DNA of 25,057 nt from Betaproteobacteria bacterium (GCA_025362705.1 JANYFH010000101.1:1-25057); one strand, 5' to 3'. Positions 1 to 8,029 are shown, counted from the first letter of the stretch. Numbers and translations: made by a program. Notes: a model not told the origin generated them from the letters alone.

Positions 1-97
1 CACCGACCACCATCATGTCGGTCTGCTCGTTGATTATTTCCTTGAGGATGCTGCGGATCAGTGCGGAATCGTCAATGACGAGAACTTTGATTTTCAT
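1..97 (-). CDS. cheB: CheB chemotaxis methylesterase/response regulator, N-terminal fragment
   Basis: Only the first 32 codons lie in the window; the gene runs off the left edge. Translation from the ATG at 97 gives a response-regulator start, MKIKVLVIDDSALIRSIL, with the acidic pair before Ser that forms the magnesium pocket. CheB demethylates and deamidates chemoreceptors after phosphorylation by CheA. The assignment to CheB rather than another CheY-like protein rests on position: it follows cheR and cheD on the same strand, 20 nt after the cheD stop, the usual cheR-cheD-cheB order, and the Asp-Asp-Ser-Ala start is typical of CheB. The catalytic Ser-His-Asp domain is outside the window, so the identity cannot be completed here. 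Confidence 0.85.
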   Translation of the reverse strand, partial: MKIKVLVIDDSALIRSILKEIINEQTDMMVVG

Positions 98-117
98 GGC
101 GCTTGCCTACAGTATGC

Positions 118-741
118 TTATTTGAACATTTCAACATCGCCACCAACAACCACATTGCGCAGGCGCATGTTGTATTCGCTTTCACGTTCAACGATGGTGT
201 GATTGTGCAGCTCACGGATTTTCTTCACCAGTACTTTACCGGTTCTCGGAAAGAAATAAATTTTGCGTGGATGTACGCCCAGCATGTCCTCGGCAGTAAT
301 ACGGATGCCTTCGTTGCGCAAGTATTCGAGTACGAAATCGGCGTTTGATTCACCGATATTGTTGGTCGTAAAACCACGCAACACATTGCCACCGCCGAAT
401 ACCTTCGCCTCCATCGACGTGCGTTGCCCGCCCATCTTGATCAACTGGTTGATGAGGATTTCCATTGCGAACGTGCCATAGCGCGCTGACATCGATACCG
501 GGCTCGACGGATCTCTTTCACTGCGCGGCAGCATGAAGTGGTTCATGCCGCCAACACCCACGCGAACATCGCGAATGCAGGCTGCGACGCATGAGCCCAG
601 CACGGTCACCAGGACGACGTCCTTGTCGGTCGCAAAATATTCGCCCGGCAGAATCTTGGCCGCTTCCATCCCGAACTTTTTGTCGAAGTAGCGGGTGGGC
701 GAGTTTTCGGCTGGAATCGGATTGCTGCTCATGTTGTTCAA
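118..741 (-). CDS. cheD: CheD chemoreceptor glutamine deamidase
   Basis: The 207-residue product matches CheD in length and motifs. CheD deamidates selected glutamines in chemoreceptors and in some species binds CheC; the family uses a Cys-His pair. The nucleophile is probably Cys51 in VLGSCVAAC and the histidine His68 in GGMNHFMLP; the segment KVFGGGNVL near residue 115 is another family hallmark, and GVHPRKIYFFPRTGKV near the C-terminus fits the fold. The ATG overlaps the cheR stop by four bases (ATGA, 738-741), so the two are probably translationally coupled. No CheC is visible in the window, so CheD here probably acts mainly as a receptor-modifying enzyme (inference). Confidence 0.96.
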   Translation of the reverse strand: MNNMSSNPIPAENSPTRYFDKKFGMEAAKILPGEYFATDKDVVLVTVLGSCVAACIRDVRVGVGGMNHFMLPRSERDPSSPVSMSARYGTFAMEILINQLIKMGGQRTSMEAKVFGGGNVLRGFTTNNIGESNADFVLEYLRNEGIRITAEDMLGVHPRKIYFFPRTGKVLVKKIRELHNHTIVERESEYNMRLRNVVVGGDVEMFK

Positions 742-1637
742 TTGGCCAGTTCGTACACGGTTTTGCCGCGCAGACGAAACGTGCTGCGGCCGTTGTAGAA
801 AAAATTCTCCGAGTGGCCGGCAAACAGTAATCCGTCCGGCCGCAGCAGCGGCGCAAAACGGTCAAGGATTTTGGTCTGCGTTTCCTTGTTGAAATAGATC
901 ATCACGTTGCGGCAAAAAATCGCCGCGAGCGGCCCGACAGGTTCAATATCCCAGCCAGCCTCGTGCAGATTGACCTGGCGAAATTCAACCATGCCCTGTA
1001 CTTGGGGGCGAATGCGTACAAAGCCAGTCTGGTCGCCGGCACCCTTCAGAAAAAAACGCTTCATGCGTTGTGGCGTCAGAGAAGCGACTTTTTCGTTCGC
1101 ATATACGCCGCGTTTCGCGGCTGCCAATGCATCGGTATCGAGGTCGGAGGCAATGATGCGTATGGGTGGAACATCGCTGCCGAATGCCTCGATGGCCGCC
1201 ATGGCGATCGAATACGGCTCTTCGCCAGTCGAGCACGCAGCGCTCCAGATGGTCAATGGTTCATTCTCGTAAAGCTTCAGCAAATGTTCCGACAGGATCG
1301 TAAAGTGATGCGCTTCGCGGAAAAAATAAGTGAGGTTGGTGGTGAGTGCGTTGATGAATCGCACATGTTCCTCGGAGTCTGCCGTCTCGACGAAATCGAG
1401 ATACTCGCGGAACGTGTTCATGCCGAGCTGCCTGAGGCGCTTGGTCAGGCGGCTGTACGCCATCGGTTTCTTGTTGGCATTGAGCGATATGCCCGCGTAA
1501 TCAAAAATCATTTGCTTCAGACGCCGATAGTCGGCGTCTGAAAAATCAAACACCTTGAACTGTGTGCCCAGTGCCTCGCTCGCCATTGACGGTGGCTGCA
1601 GCGTGATTGGCTCTACGGTCGGCAGCGGGCGGTTCAT
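738..1637 (-). CDS. cheR: CheR chemotaxis protein methyltransferase
   Basis: This 299-residue protein methylates glutamates of chemoreceptors using S-adenosylmethionine. An all-helical N-terminal domain (about residues 30-105, with YSRLTKRLRQLG as the receptor-contacting helix) precedes the SAM-binding domain. The SAM motif is WSAACSTGEEPYSIAM at about residues 131-146, and FCRNVMIYF lies near residue 250. The first about 28 residues are a low-complexity extension. Its start overlaps the stop of the upstream unknown gene by four bases (1634-1637), and its own stop overlaps the cheD start. The receptor at 6008-7720 ends in a docking tail of the kind CheR binds, which suggests these two are partners. 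Confidence 0.97.
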   Translation of the reverse strand: MNRPLPTVEPITLQPPSMASEALGTQFKVFDFSDADYRRLKQMIFDYAGISLNANKKPMAYSRLTKRLRQLGMNTFREYLDFVETADSEEHVRFINALTTNLTYFFREAHHFTILSEHLLKLYENEPLTIWSAACSTGEEPYSIAMAAIEAFGSDVPPIRIIASDLDTDALAAAKRGVYANEKVASLTPQRMKRFFLKGAGDQTGFVRIRPQVQGMVEFRQVNLHEAGWDIEPVGPLAAIFCRNVMIYFNKETQTKILDRFAPLLRPDGLLFAGHSENFFYNGRSTFRLRGKTVYELAN

Positions 1638-2209
1638 GCGTCTTCCGCAGTTTCGGTTTTTGCCGAAAGATCACGCCATGCCCGCAGAATTTCCTTGGCG
1701 TCTTTCCAGAATTGTTGACTGCGTTCGACCCCCACCGACATCGCCAGCCGGTTGGTGATCGACTTGGCTGTGAACGCAAGATCGCGCAATGTCTTTGCAT
1801 CGAGCAGTTCGCTGCCAAGCAGATCGATTTCCTCGCTCTTGGTGCTCTCCAGCCGCAACAGCAGTTGCATCTTGGCTGCGACCAGCGGTGGCAGATCCTG
1901 TGCTTTGGCGCGATGGCCGGGTGACACCGGTGTTGTGGCGCTGTCGACGTTGGTCTTGCGTCCTTTGGCCGAAGGATCGCCGACGACAACGAGTTGTTTT
2001 TCGATGAGTTGGCGAATCTGCGATTCCAGTAAGTCACTCAGGCTGCCGGCACGCTCCAGCAGTCGGCCAAACGTCAGGTTGCCGTCAATCAGGAACAGAA
2101 CGGAACGCAGCTTGGGCGTGAGGTCCGACGACCGCGCGCGCATCTTGGCCGTACCTTCGTCGGTGCGCGTTAGCTGGCTGTCATAGTGCAGGAGCGGGCT
2201 AGGCTGCAT
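1634..2209 (-). CDS. Unknown helical protein between cheA and cheR
   Basis: I do not recognise a named family for this 191-residue protein. The segment about residues 28-75 (PKLRSVLFLIDGNLTFGRLLER then a helix LLESQIRQLIEKQLVVV) resembles the small winged-helix-like modules that often accompany response regulators in betaproteobacteria; this is a pattern impression, not a search result. Residues 80-105 look disordered (Ser/Thr/Pro/Lys rich) and about 105-185 is predicted helical with mixed charge. It has no signal peptide or membrane segment. The start codon sits inside the 3' end of cheA (11-nt overlap) and the stop overlaps the cheR start by four bases, so it is an integral member of the che operon and probably made in step with CheA and CheR. 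A role as an accessory or adaptor protein in chemosensory signalling is inference. Confidence 0.85.
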   Translation of the reverse strand: MQPSPLLHYDSQLTRTDEGTAKMRARSSDLTPKLRSVLFLIDGNLTFGRLLERAGSLSDLLESQIRQLIEKQLVVVGDPSAKGRKTNVDSATTPVSPGHRAKAQDLPPLVAAKMQLLLRLESTKSEEIDLLGSELLDAKTLRDLAFTAKSITNRLAMSVGVERSQQFWKDAKEILRAWRDLSAKTETAEDA

Positions 2210-4223
2210 GCGCGACTCTCGTTGTTGGCGCGACTGAATGGGCGATGCTCACCAGAAAACCGGCATCGAGAATCAACGCCACGCGGCCGTCTCCCAGAAT
2301 GGTTGCGCCGCTGACGCCACTGACTTTTCGATAATTGGCCTCCAGGCTCTTTAGTACGACCTGTTGCTGGCCGAGTAATTCATCGACACGCAATGCCGCG
2401 CGTTTTTCATCGATTTCGAGAATCACCAGTATTGCCTGATCGGTATCGGATGATGCAGGCAGGTTGAACAGCGTGGCCAATGACGTGATGGGTATGTACT
2501 CTCCGCGAACCAATACCACTTCGTTGCCATTCACCGATTTGATATCCGAGCGTTCCGGCTGCAGCGATTGTGCAATGCTTGCCAGCGGCAGGATGTAAGT
2601 TTCGCCCGAAACGGAAATGGACATCCCGTCGAGTATGGCGAGTGTCAACGGCAGGCGGATGGTCATGCTGGTACCTGCGCCCGGCGAAGAGTCGATATCG
2701 ATTTTGCCACCCAGGGTGTGAACGTTTTGCCACACGACATCCATGCCTACGCCGCGCCCCGAAACATCTGTGACGGCCGCAGCCGTTGAAAAACCGGGCG
2801 TGAAAATAAGCTGCCAGACTTCCTCGTCTTCCCAAGTCTCGCCACCGTCGAGCCCGAGTTCCTGTGCCTTGGCAAGAATACGTTCGCGATTCAACCCGGC
2901 ACCATCGTCGGTTACCCGAATGACAATGCTGCCACCCTGGTGTGATGCGCGTACCGTCAGGAGGCCGTTTGGCGGTTTGCCAAGGGCTGCGCGAACGTCG
3001 GGGGTCTCGATGCCGTGGTCGATGGCATTGCGCACCAAATGTGTAAGCGGATCGGCAATTTTCTCAATGACGCTTTTGTCGAGCTCGGTATCTTCACCGA
3101 ACAATTCCAGATCAACTTCTTTGCCGAGACGTTCGGAGAGATCGCGGGTGAGCCGTGGCAGGCGACTGAAGACAAAGCTGATCGGCAACATGCGGATCGC
3201 AAGTACCGCGTCTTGCAGATCGCGGGTGTTGCGCGCGAGTTGCGCCAGGCCCGCCGCGAGCCGGGTCTCCTGGTTCGGGTCCATGCCCTGCGTTGACAGC
3301 GAGAGCATCGCCTCGGCGATGACCAGTTCGCCCACCAGATTAATGAGTTGATCCACCTTGACGACGTTGACGCGAATCGAACTCGCATCGACGAGCGAGG
3401 AAAGCTGAACATCAGAATCTGTGATGACCGCCGCGCGCGGCACGGCTTGCCTGGCAGCAGGTTCGGGTGGCTCGAAAAAACCGAACTCGCCATCGCTATC
3501 GTCGACGAGTGCGGTGAGTGGGGTTGCTGATTGCGGCGGGGATCCGCGCCGCTCGTTGGCCAGAATGTTAATCGCCTCAGCCGGTACCAGAAATTCAAGG
3601 CTTTCCCTGAGCTCGTCCGCATCAATGTCGGTGTCGAGGTCAAAAAAGAATGCGATGAGACGTTCGTCGATGGCTTCGGTGCGAATGTTTCTTACCTCAC
3701 CCAGGCCGGCAATGTCTTCTTTCAACGCGTTCAGCACCGTGTCGGCACCGTATTGACTGCGTTCAAGGTGCACTTCGACCTGATAGCGCGGTACCGTTGC
3801 CGATGCGTCTTGTTCTGTCAGCGGTTCGTCCAGGGTCTCGACAGAAAGCGCAAGCAGCGCCTGACGCGAGGCGTCCATCGCCGCCTTGTCGGGTGGTGAT
3901 TCCTGTTCGAGCGCCAGTAGATGGTGGCGCATGATGTCGCCAGCCTTGAGGAAGGTGTTGACGCGGGGTTTGGTAAGAGCGAGCTGCCCCTTGCGCACGC
4001 GATCCAGAATCGATTCAAAGTCGTGAGTGAATTCTGAAAGTGCTTTGTGCCCGAACGCGGCCGCACCGCCCTTGACCGAATGCACTGCGCGAAATATCGC
4101 ATTCAGGTCCTCGTTGTCGGGCGCGCGCAGGTCGATTGCAACCAGCAGCGTTTCGAGAGCGCTCATGTGTTCGTGCGCTTCCTCGAAAAAAGCTTTTGCG
4201 AAACGGGAGAGATCAAGTGCCAT
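2199..4223 (-). CDS. cheA: CheA chemotaxis histidine kinase
   Basis: The 674-residue kinase phosphorylates CheY and CheB in response to receptor state. Domains in order: HPt/P1 at about 1-110 with phospho-acceptor His48 in VHSVKGG; a poorly conserved P2-like region about 145-225; a Pro/Ala-rich linker; P3 dimerisation helices about 283-350; P4 ATP-binding domain with N-box HLVRNAIDHG (391-404 region), DDGAG at 439-443 and GRGVGMD at 489-495; and a CheW-like P5 domain from about 535 to 665. There is no C-terminal receiver. It follows cheY by 18 nt on the same strand, and its last codons overlap the next gene. All key kinase residues are present. Confidence 0.98.
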   Translation of the reverse strand: MALDLSRFAKAFFEEAHEHMSALETLLVAIDLRAPDNEDLNAIFRAVHSVKGGAAAFGHKALSEFTHDFESILDRVRKGQLALTKPRVNTFLKAGDIMRHHLLALEQESPPDKAAMDASRQALLALSVETLDEPLTEQDASATVPRYQVEVHLERSQYGADTVLNALKEDIAGLGEVRNIRTEAIDERLIAFFFDLDTDIDADELRESLEFLVPAEAINILANERRGSPPQSATPLTALVDDSDGEFGFFEPPEPAARQAVPRAAVITDSDVQLSSLVDASSIRVNVVKVDQLINLVGELVIAEAMLSLSTQGMDPNQETRLAAGLAQLARNTRDLQDAVLAIRMLPISFVFSRLPRLTRDLSERLGKEVDLELFGEDTELDKSVIEKIADPLTHLVRNAIDHGIETPDVRAALGKPPNGLLTVRASHQGGSIVIRVTDDGAGLNRERILAKAQELGLDGGETWEDEEVWQLIFTPGFSTAAAVTDVSGRGVGMDVVWQNVHTLGGKIDIDSSPGAGTSMTIRLPLTLAILDGMSISVSGETYILPLASIAQSLQPERSDIKSVNGNEVVLVRGEYIPITSLATLFNLPASSDTDQAILVILEIDEKRAALRVDELLGQQQVVLKSLEANYRKVSGVSGATILGDGRVALILDAGFLVSIAHSVAPTTRVAHAA

Positions 4224-4241
4224 GCGGGGCTTCGGGGTCGA

Positions 4242-4619
4242 TTATTGCGCGGACGGCTGCGCCAGAACCCGTTTCAGCATTTCAAGCAATTTTTCCGGAT
4301 CGAAGGGTTTGACCATCCAGCCGGTTGCACCTGCTTCCCGGCCTTGCTGCTTTAATGCCTGCGATGATTCCGTCGTGAGCATCATGATGGGCACGGTTTT
4401 ATAGCCAGGCAGGCTGCGCAGCGCCTTGATCAAGCCGATGCCGTCGAGCCTGGGCATGTTCTGGTCGGTCAACACCAGATCGGCCAGATTTGTCTTCGCC
4501 AGTTCCAGTGCCTGCTCGCCGTCTTCGGCTTCGATGACGGTGTAGCCGTTGCTGGTCAGCACGTACGCCAGCATCTGCCGCATGGAAGGAGAGTCATCGA
4601 CGGTAAGAATTGTTTTCAT
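4242..4619 (-). CDS. cheY: CheY-type single-domain response regulator
   Basis: At 125 residues this is a stand-alone receiver. The acidic pair Asp8-Asp9, the phosphorylation site Asp52 in LTDQNMPRLDG, the switch threonine in MMLTTES (about 82-83) and Lys104 in MVKPF are all present. Phospho-CheY carries the signal from CheA to the flagellar switch or to another output. It sits between the CheZ-like gene and cheA, so its likely kinase and phosphatase are encoded on either side. The sequence TTESSQALKQQGREAGATGWMVKPF is typical of the CheY group encoded next to cheA in proteobacteria. Whether the output is flagellar or not cannot be decided because no flagellar genes are in the window. Confidence 0.96.
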   Translation of the reverse strand: MKTILTVDDSPSMRQMLAYVLTSNGYTVIEAEDGEQALELAKTNLADLVLTDQNMPRLDGIGLIKALRSLPGYKTVPIMMLTTESSQALKQQGREAGATGWMVKPFDPEKLLEMLKRVLAQPSAQ

Positions 4620-4664
4620 GTTTTGTCTGCCGGAAAAATCGCTGGTTCGTTGGTGTGGATAAAT

Positions 4665-5126
4665 TCAGAACAATTCCATATCGCCAGTGCCAAGGTGCGC
4701 TTTGCCAACGGGCTTCTGCAGGGACACATCGAGATCGGCGAGATTGTCTATCGCCTGTTCGACCAATTCGGCAAGGCGCACCGTGCCGTTCACTTGCGCA
4801 GGTCCTGGTTCAAGTGCAACCAGCATCACATCGACCTCCTGCGTGAGCAGCGCAAGACGCAACTGGGCATGCGCAAGCAGTTGATCGGATATGTCCTGAA
4901 ACTGTAAGGCCGAAAAAGCTTCGCGCCTCGACGGGTTCATCACCGGCACCGTATCCTGCGCGCGCATCGCCGTGAACGCGGGCATTAATCGGTCGATCGC
5001 GTCTTTCAGGATCGCGCGCGTCTCGCCGATTTCGCGATGCGCAGAATCGACCTGCGAAGACACACGCGTTACCAGCTCGTGTAGCGCGAGCAGCGTTGCA
5101 TAGGAAGGATTACCGCGATCTGACAT
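4665..5126 (-). CDS. cheZ: Short CheZ-like protein phosphatase of CheY (putative)
   Basis: The 153-residue all-helical protein carries FQDISDQLLAHAQ at about 76-88. This fits the CheZ active-site pattern Asp-x3-Gln (Asp78, Gln82 here; Asp143 and Gln147 in E. coli CheZ), on a long amphipathic helix as in the CheZ four-helix bundle. It is shorter than E. coli CheZ (about 214 residues), and it ends in an acidic-hydrophobic tail, DMELF, which could serve as a CheY-binding end (inference). I chose the ATG at 5126, 4 nt after the cheW stop; a longer reading starting at 5168 would overlap cheW by 38 nt. Its place directly before cheY supports a role in dephosphorylating CheY. The family match is by motif only. 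Confidence 0.75.
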   Translation of the reverse strand: MSDRGNPSYATLLALHELVTRVSSQVDSAHREIGETRAILKDAIDRLMPAFTAMRAQDTVPVMNPSRREAFSALQFQDISDQLLAHAQLRLALLTQEVDVMLVALEPGPAQVNGTVRLAELVEQAIDNLADLDVSLQKPVGKAHLGTGDMELF

Positions 5127-5130
5127 GCGC

Positions 5131-5622
5131 TTAAGTGGCCGTTTGTTCGACCAATGCCATTTCCGCACTGGACAGCATTTTTTCGATGTCGAGCAGAATC
5201 AACATGCCTTCACCGACCGTGGCGAGACCAACAAGGTATTTGGTGTCGAACGAGCCGAATTCAGGAGGCGGATGAATATCGGATTCGGCAAGCCGCACCA
5301 CATCGGAAACTGAATCGACGACTGCCCCGATCACGCGTTTGCCGATGTTCAGCACGATCACGACGGTGAATTCGTTGTAGACAGGGTCAGCGAGACTGAA
5401 TTTGATACGCAGATCGACAATTGGCACGATCACTCCGCGCAGATTGACCACGCCCTTGATGAACTCGGGGGCGTTGGCAATGCGTGTCACTGCGTCATAG
5501 CCGCGCAACTCCTGCACTTTAAGGATGTCGATCGCATACTGCTCGGCGCCGAGTCCGAAGGAAAGGTACTCATGCACCGGCTCGGTTGTCACGGTATTGC
5601 GTTGGCTGTATGTCACGCTCAT
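5131..5622 (-). CDS. cheW: CheW receptor-kinase coupling protein
   Basis: The 163-residue CheW-like domain protein links chemoreceptors to CheA at the inner membrane. Recognisable stretches are YLSFGLGAEQYAIDILKVQE (residues about 19-38), GVVNLRGVIVPIVDLR (about 56-71), VGAVVDSVSDVV-like IGAVVDSVSDVV (about 95-107) and a C-terminal VGLATVGEGMLILLDIEKML. A good ribosome-binding site (AAGGGAG on the minus strand, about 8 nt before the ATG) supports the start. It is the first gene of the main che run; 385 nt of non-coding DNA separate it from the receptor gene upstream, so it may have its own promoter. Confidence 0.97.
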   Translation of the reverse strand: MSVTYSQRNTVTTEPVHEYLSFGLGAEQYAIDILKVQELRGYDAVTRIANAPEFIKGVVNLRGVIVPIVDLRIKFSLADPVYNEFTVVIVLNIGKRVIGAVVDSVSDVVRLAESDIHPPPEFGSFDTKYLVGLATVGEGMLILLDIEKMLSSAEMALVEQTAT

Positions 5623-5914
5623 TGCAATTTCTCCCTTTACCCTACTATGTTCGTCATTCGATATTATGCCGCAGCAATATGCGCCGGGGAGATTAACGGA
5701 TTGTCACGACCCAACCAGGTTGACAAGCAGGTGCGCGGACAAAAATTGATGCAGGCAACTTTGGCGCCACTGGCAATATTCGCGCAGGCAAAATCCCGTT
5801 TACAGGGAAGGGTAAGAAAATGTCGGCAATCGTCAGGCCGTCGTGTGGGATGTGCAACAGTGTTGCTCAAGTTACCGTCATTGCCATGCAAGCATGGAAT
5901 CCACATATTGTGAT
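5623..5914. other. Non-coding leader region upstream of cheW
   Basis: No convincing gene is present between cheW and the repeat that follows the receptor gene. Short open frames occur on both strands but lack family motifs and good start signals. Next to cheW lies the purine-rich ribosome-binding site at about 5630-5637 (seen as CTCCCTTT on the plus strand). An AT-rich stretch around 5660-5670 reads CATAATAT on the minus strand and could be a -10 box, but I found no matching -35 at normal spacing, so no promoter is called. Confidence 0.5.
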
Positions 5915-5982
5915 GAAACTCCAGAATTGGCGCGGCTCACAGGCAGTATTGGTTCTGAAGGCCGCACCAGCGCTAGAGTTCG
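5915..5982 (-). repeat. Structured repeat, copy C
   Basis: On the minus strand this stretch reads CTGGTGCGGCCTTCAG, a variable loop, then GCCGCGCCAATTCTGGAG. The same blocks in the same order and at nearly the same spacing occur at 14743-14806 and 19626-19692. The ends pair with each other (GAACTC with GAGTTTC, TAG with CTG, TGG with CCA) and CAG/CTG close a small inner hairpin, so the unit is an imperfect palindrome. It lies about 28 nt beyond the stop of the receptor gene, where a transcript end or a regulatory hairpin could sit. The repeat identity is seen directly; function is unknown. Confidence 0.7.
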
Positions 5983-6007
5983 AGGTTGGGACGCTAAGCG
6001 TTTCTAA

Positions 6008-7720
6008 TCAGAATTCTTCCCACTCGCCTTCGAGATCTTTGGGTAGCGCAGGCGCTTTATTGCGTTGATCAGCCGCCAATCGGGTCGTCGGCGCTGCCTT
6101 GGTGGCCCCGTTTTCGGCTAACGCCGCGGTACGGCGGGCCCGGGTCTGGTCCTCGCGCAGCTTGGCATCGTCGAGTTTGAATCGCGACACCAATTCCGAT
6201 AGTGCTTCAGCTTGTTCACGCATCGATTCCGCTGCCGCCGCAGCTTGTTCGACCAGCGCCGCGTTTTGTTGCGTCACTTCTTCCATCTGGATGATGGCGC
6301 GGTTGACCTGATCAATGCCGGTTGCCTGTTCGTGCGACGCTACCGAAATTTCGTTGATGATTTCGGTGACTTGCTGGATGCCGACCACGATGCCTTGCAT
6401 GGAATTGCCGGCTTCGTTAACGAGTTTAGTGCCATCGCCAACCTGGTCGACGGTATTGTTGATGAGTTCCTTGATTTCCTTGGCAGCTGCTGCGCTGCGT
6501 TGGGCAAGCGCGCGCACCTCCGCTGCAACCACCGCAAATCCGCGTCCCTGTTCGCCTGCTCGAGCAGCTTCCACGGCAGCGTTGAGCGCCAGAATATTGG
6601 TCTGGAACGCGATCGAATCGATGACGCTGATGATTTCGCCAATTTTTCGGGAGCTTGAATTGATGGCGGCCATTTTTTCGACTGCCTTGACAGCGACGCC
6701 ACCGCCCTTGCGGGCCGCATCCGAGGCGCTTAGAGCAAGGCCGTTGGCGAGTTTGGTATTTTCCGCGTTCTGGCGGATCGTGGACGTGAATTGTTCCATG
6801 CTCGATGCAGTTTCTTCGAGGGTGGAGGCTTGCTCTTCGGTACGCGCGGAGAGATCGGTGTTGCCTGCGCTGATTTGCCTCGCCGCGTTGGCAATTTCCC
6901 CCGCGTTGATGGCGACTTGCGCAACCAGATCATGCAATTGGCTCACGAAGGCGTTCATGGACTCCGACACTTTGCCAAATTCGCCCGACATCGCCGGAAG
7001 TTTTTTGGTGAGATCACCTTGGCCGGTACGCAGGTCTTCGGTTGCGCGCAGTACTTGAGCGATCGGCTTGGAAATGACACCGTAGGTCCACCACGACACC
7101 AGGCCCAGCCCGATCAGGCCGAGCAGTACCGCCGCAGAGACCAATGCTGCGGTACTTCGGGCGAGCGCCTGGCTATCGCTGGCGAACGCCTCGTTGTCTT
7201 TTTCCGCCTGCGCGGTGAGTTTGTCCACCAACGTCGCGGTTGTCTTGAATGATTTTTCAAAATCGGGAATCTGTGCAATTGCGCCGATCAGGTTTGACTT
7301 GGCGGTCGCCAGCATGCGATCTGATTCGGCGACGTACGCGACCACCGCCGGCTTGAGGGCGCTGATGGCGACGCGCGCTTCCGTCGATGCGTTCTTGACG
7401 CCATCGAGTTGGGCAATGGCTGCCGCGAGTTCTGTTTTGTGGGTCGTGAGCCCTTTCTCGGTACGTTCCATCCAGTCGGATTCACCACGTTCGAACGCCA
7501 GCAAATAAGTGACGACATCGGCGCGTATCGCATCGTGCATTTGATGTGCCGCACCGGTTGCGCTGAGGAGTGTCGCGTTCGACGTCGATTTCTCCAGCGT
7601 ACTCTGGAAAGAATTCACGGCCGCATAGGCGATGATACCGACGACGATAAAAATCACCGCAACGATTCCCGCAAAAAGAGTGAGCGTGTTTTTGATCGAC
7701 AAGCCTTCGAATATTTTCAT
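6008..7720 (-). CDS. Methyl-accepting chemotaxis protein with C-terminal CheR/CheB docking tail
   Basis: The 570-residue chemoreceptor has a first membrane segment at about residues 11-35, a periplasmic helical domain of about 150 residues (four-helix-bundle size), a second membrane segment at about 190-214, a HAMP linker (about 215-268) and a cytoplasmic signalling domain. The conserved hairpin tip lies at about 366-402 and includes SIAFQTNILALNAAVEAARA. Candidate methylation sites lie around TEEQASTLEETASSMEQ (about 294-310). The protein ends in EWEEF, which resembles the NWETF pentapeptide that tethers CheR and CheB in enteric receptors. A ribosome-binding site (AGGGTGA) precedes the ATG. 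The ligand cannot be predicted. Confidence 0.97.
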   Translation of the reverse strand: MKIFEGLSIKNTLTLFAGIVAVIFIVVGIIAYAAVNSFQSTLEKSTSNATLLSATGAAHQMHDAIRADVVTYLLAFERGESDWMERTEKGLTTHKTELAAAIAQLDGVKNASTEARVAISALKPAVVAYVAESDRMLATAKSNLIGAIAQIPDFEKSFKTTATLVDKLTAQAEKDNEAFASDSQALARSTAALVSAAVLLGLIGLGLVSWWTYGVISKPIAQVLRATEDLRTGQGDLTKKLPAMSGEFGKVSESMNAFVSQLHDLVAQVAINAGEIANAARQISAGNTDLSARTEEQASTLEETASSMEQFTSTIRQNAENTKLANGLALSASDAARKGGGVAVKAVEKMAAINSSSRKIGEIISVIDSIAFQTNILALNAAVEAARAGEQGRGFAVVAAEVRALAQRSAAAAKEIKELINNTVDQVGDGTKLVNEAGNSMQGIVVGIQQVTEIINEISVASHEQATGIDQVNRAIIQMEEVTQQNAALVEQAAAAAESMREQAEALSELVSRFKLDDAKLREDQTRARRTAALAENGATKAAPTTRLAADQRNKAPALPKDLEGEWEEF

Positions 7721-7814
7721 GATTGATTCACCCTGATTGCGCGAGGTTAGCCGGCGTCAATTGTGTCGGCACCGGTCTGGAAGCGGAAAGCTATTCTACG
7801 TTCCAGAAGCATTT

Positions 7815-7982
7815 AAGGAACCTCTGATTAAGTCCATTCCGAAAATCTTGCGTCGATATTGGGGCATCTGCATCGTTGCACTCCTCGTGCGGTAGCTTAA
7901 GCAACGCACCTTCGTCGCGCGCCTTGCATATGCCCCAATCTCAACACAACCTTTTCGAAAGCGACTTAATCAGATGTTCCTT
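7815..7982. repeat. 168-bp palindromic MITE-like element
   Basis: The two ends are long imperfect inverted repeats: left arm 7815-7872 and right arm 7925-7982 agree at 48 of 58 positions when one is reverse-complemented. The outermost 20 bases differ at a single position (AAGGAACcTCTGATTAAGTC against AAGGAACaTCTGATTAAGTC). The arms also share the block ATTGGGGCAT. The centre (about 7873-7924) contains no open reading frame of note. This architecture is that of a miniature inverted-repeat element or a large REP-type palindrome. No clear target-site duplication is visible. It occupies most of the 309-nt gap between the receptor gene and the kinase gene; transcripts from either strand would fold into a long hairpin. 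Confidence 0.8.
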
Positions 7983-8029
7983 TGTAACGTGTTCAGTATG
8001 CGACTTACAACAAAATCCGGTGTTACCGG

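Noticed and set aside
2743..3351. Plus-strand open frame (202 codons) opposite cheA
   Set aside because: It lies antisense to the dimerisation and ATP-binding domains of CheA and shows no family motif.
5664..5906. Small minus-strand open frame (80 codons) upstream of cheW
   Set aside because: No ribosome-binding site, no recognisable motif, and a Cys/His/Arg-rich composition unlike the neighbouring proteins.
6315..7058. Long plus-strand open frame (247 codons) opposite the receptor gene
   Set aside because: It is antisense to conserved chemoreceptor sequence and its composition (Ser, Ala, Arg rich) is that of a mirror frame; no domain or ribosome-binding site supports it.
7776..7807. Inverted repeat TCTGGAA...TTCCAGA upstream of the receptor gene
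   Set aside because: The arms are only 7 bp with an 18-nt spacer and there is no second site; it is too short to call an operator without other support.
7721..7815. Flagellar sigma-28 promoter upstream of the receptor gene
   Set aside because: A GCCGACA sequence on the minus strand resembles the -10 consensus, but no TAAAG-type -35 lies at the right distance.
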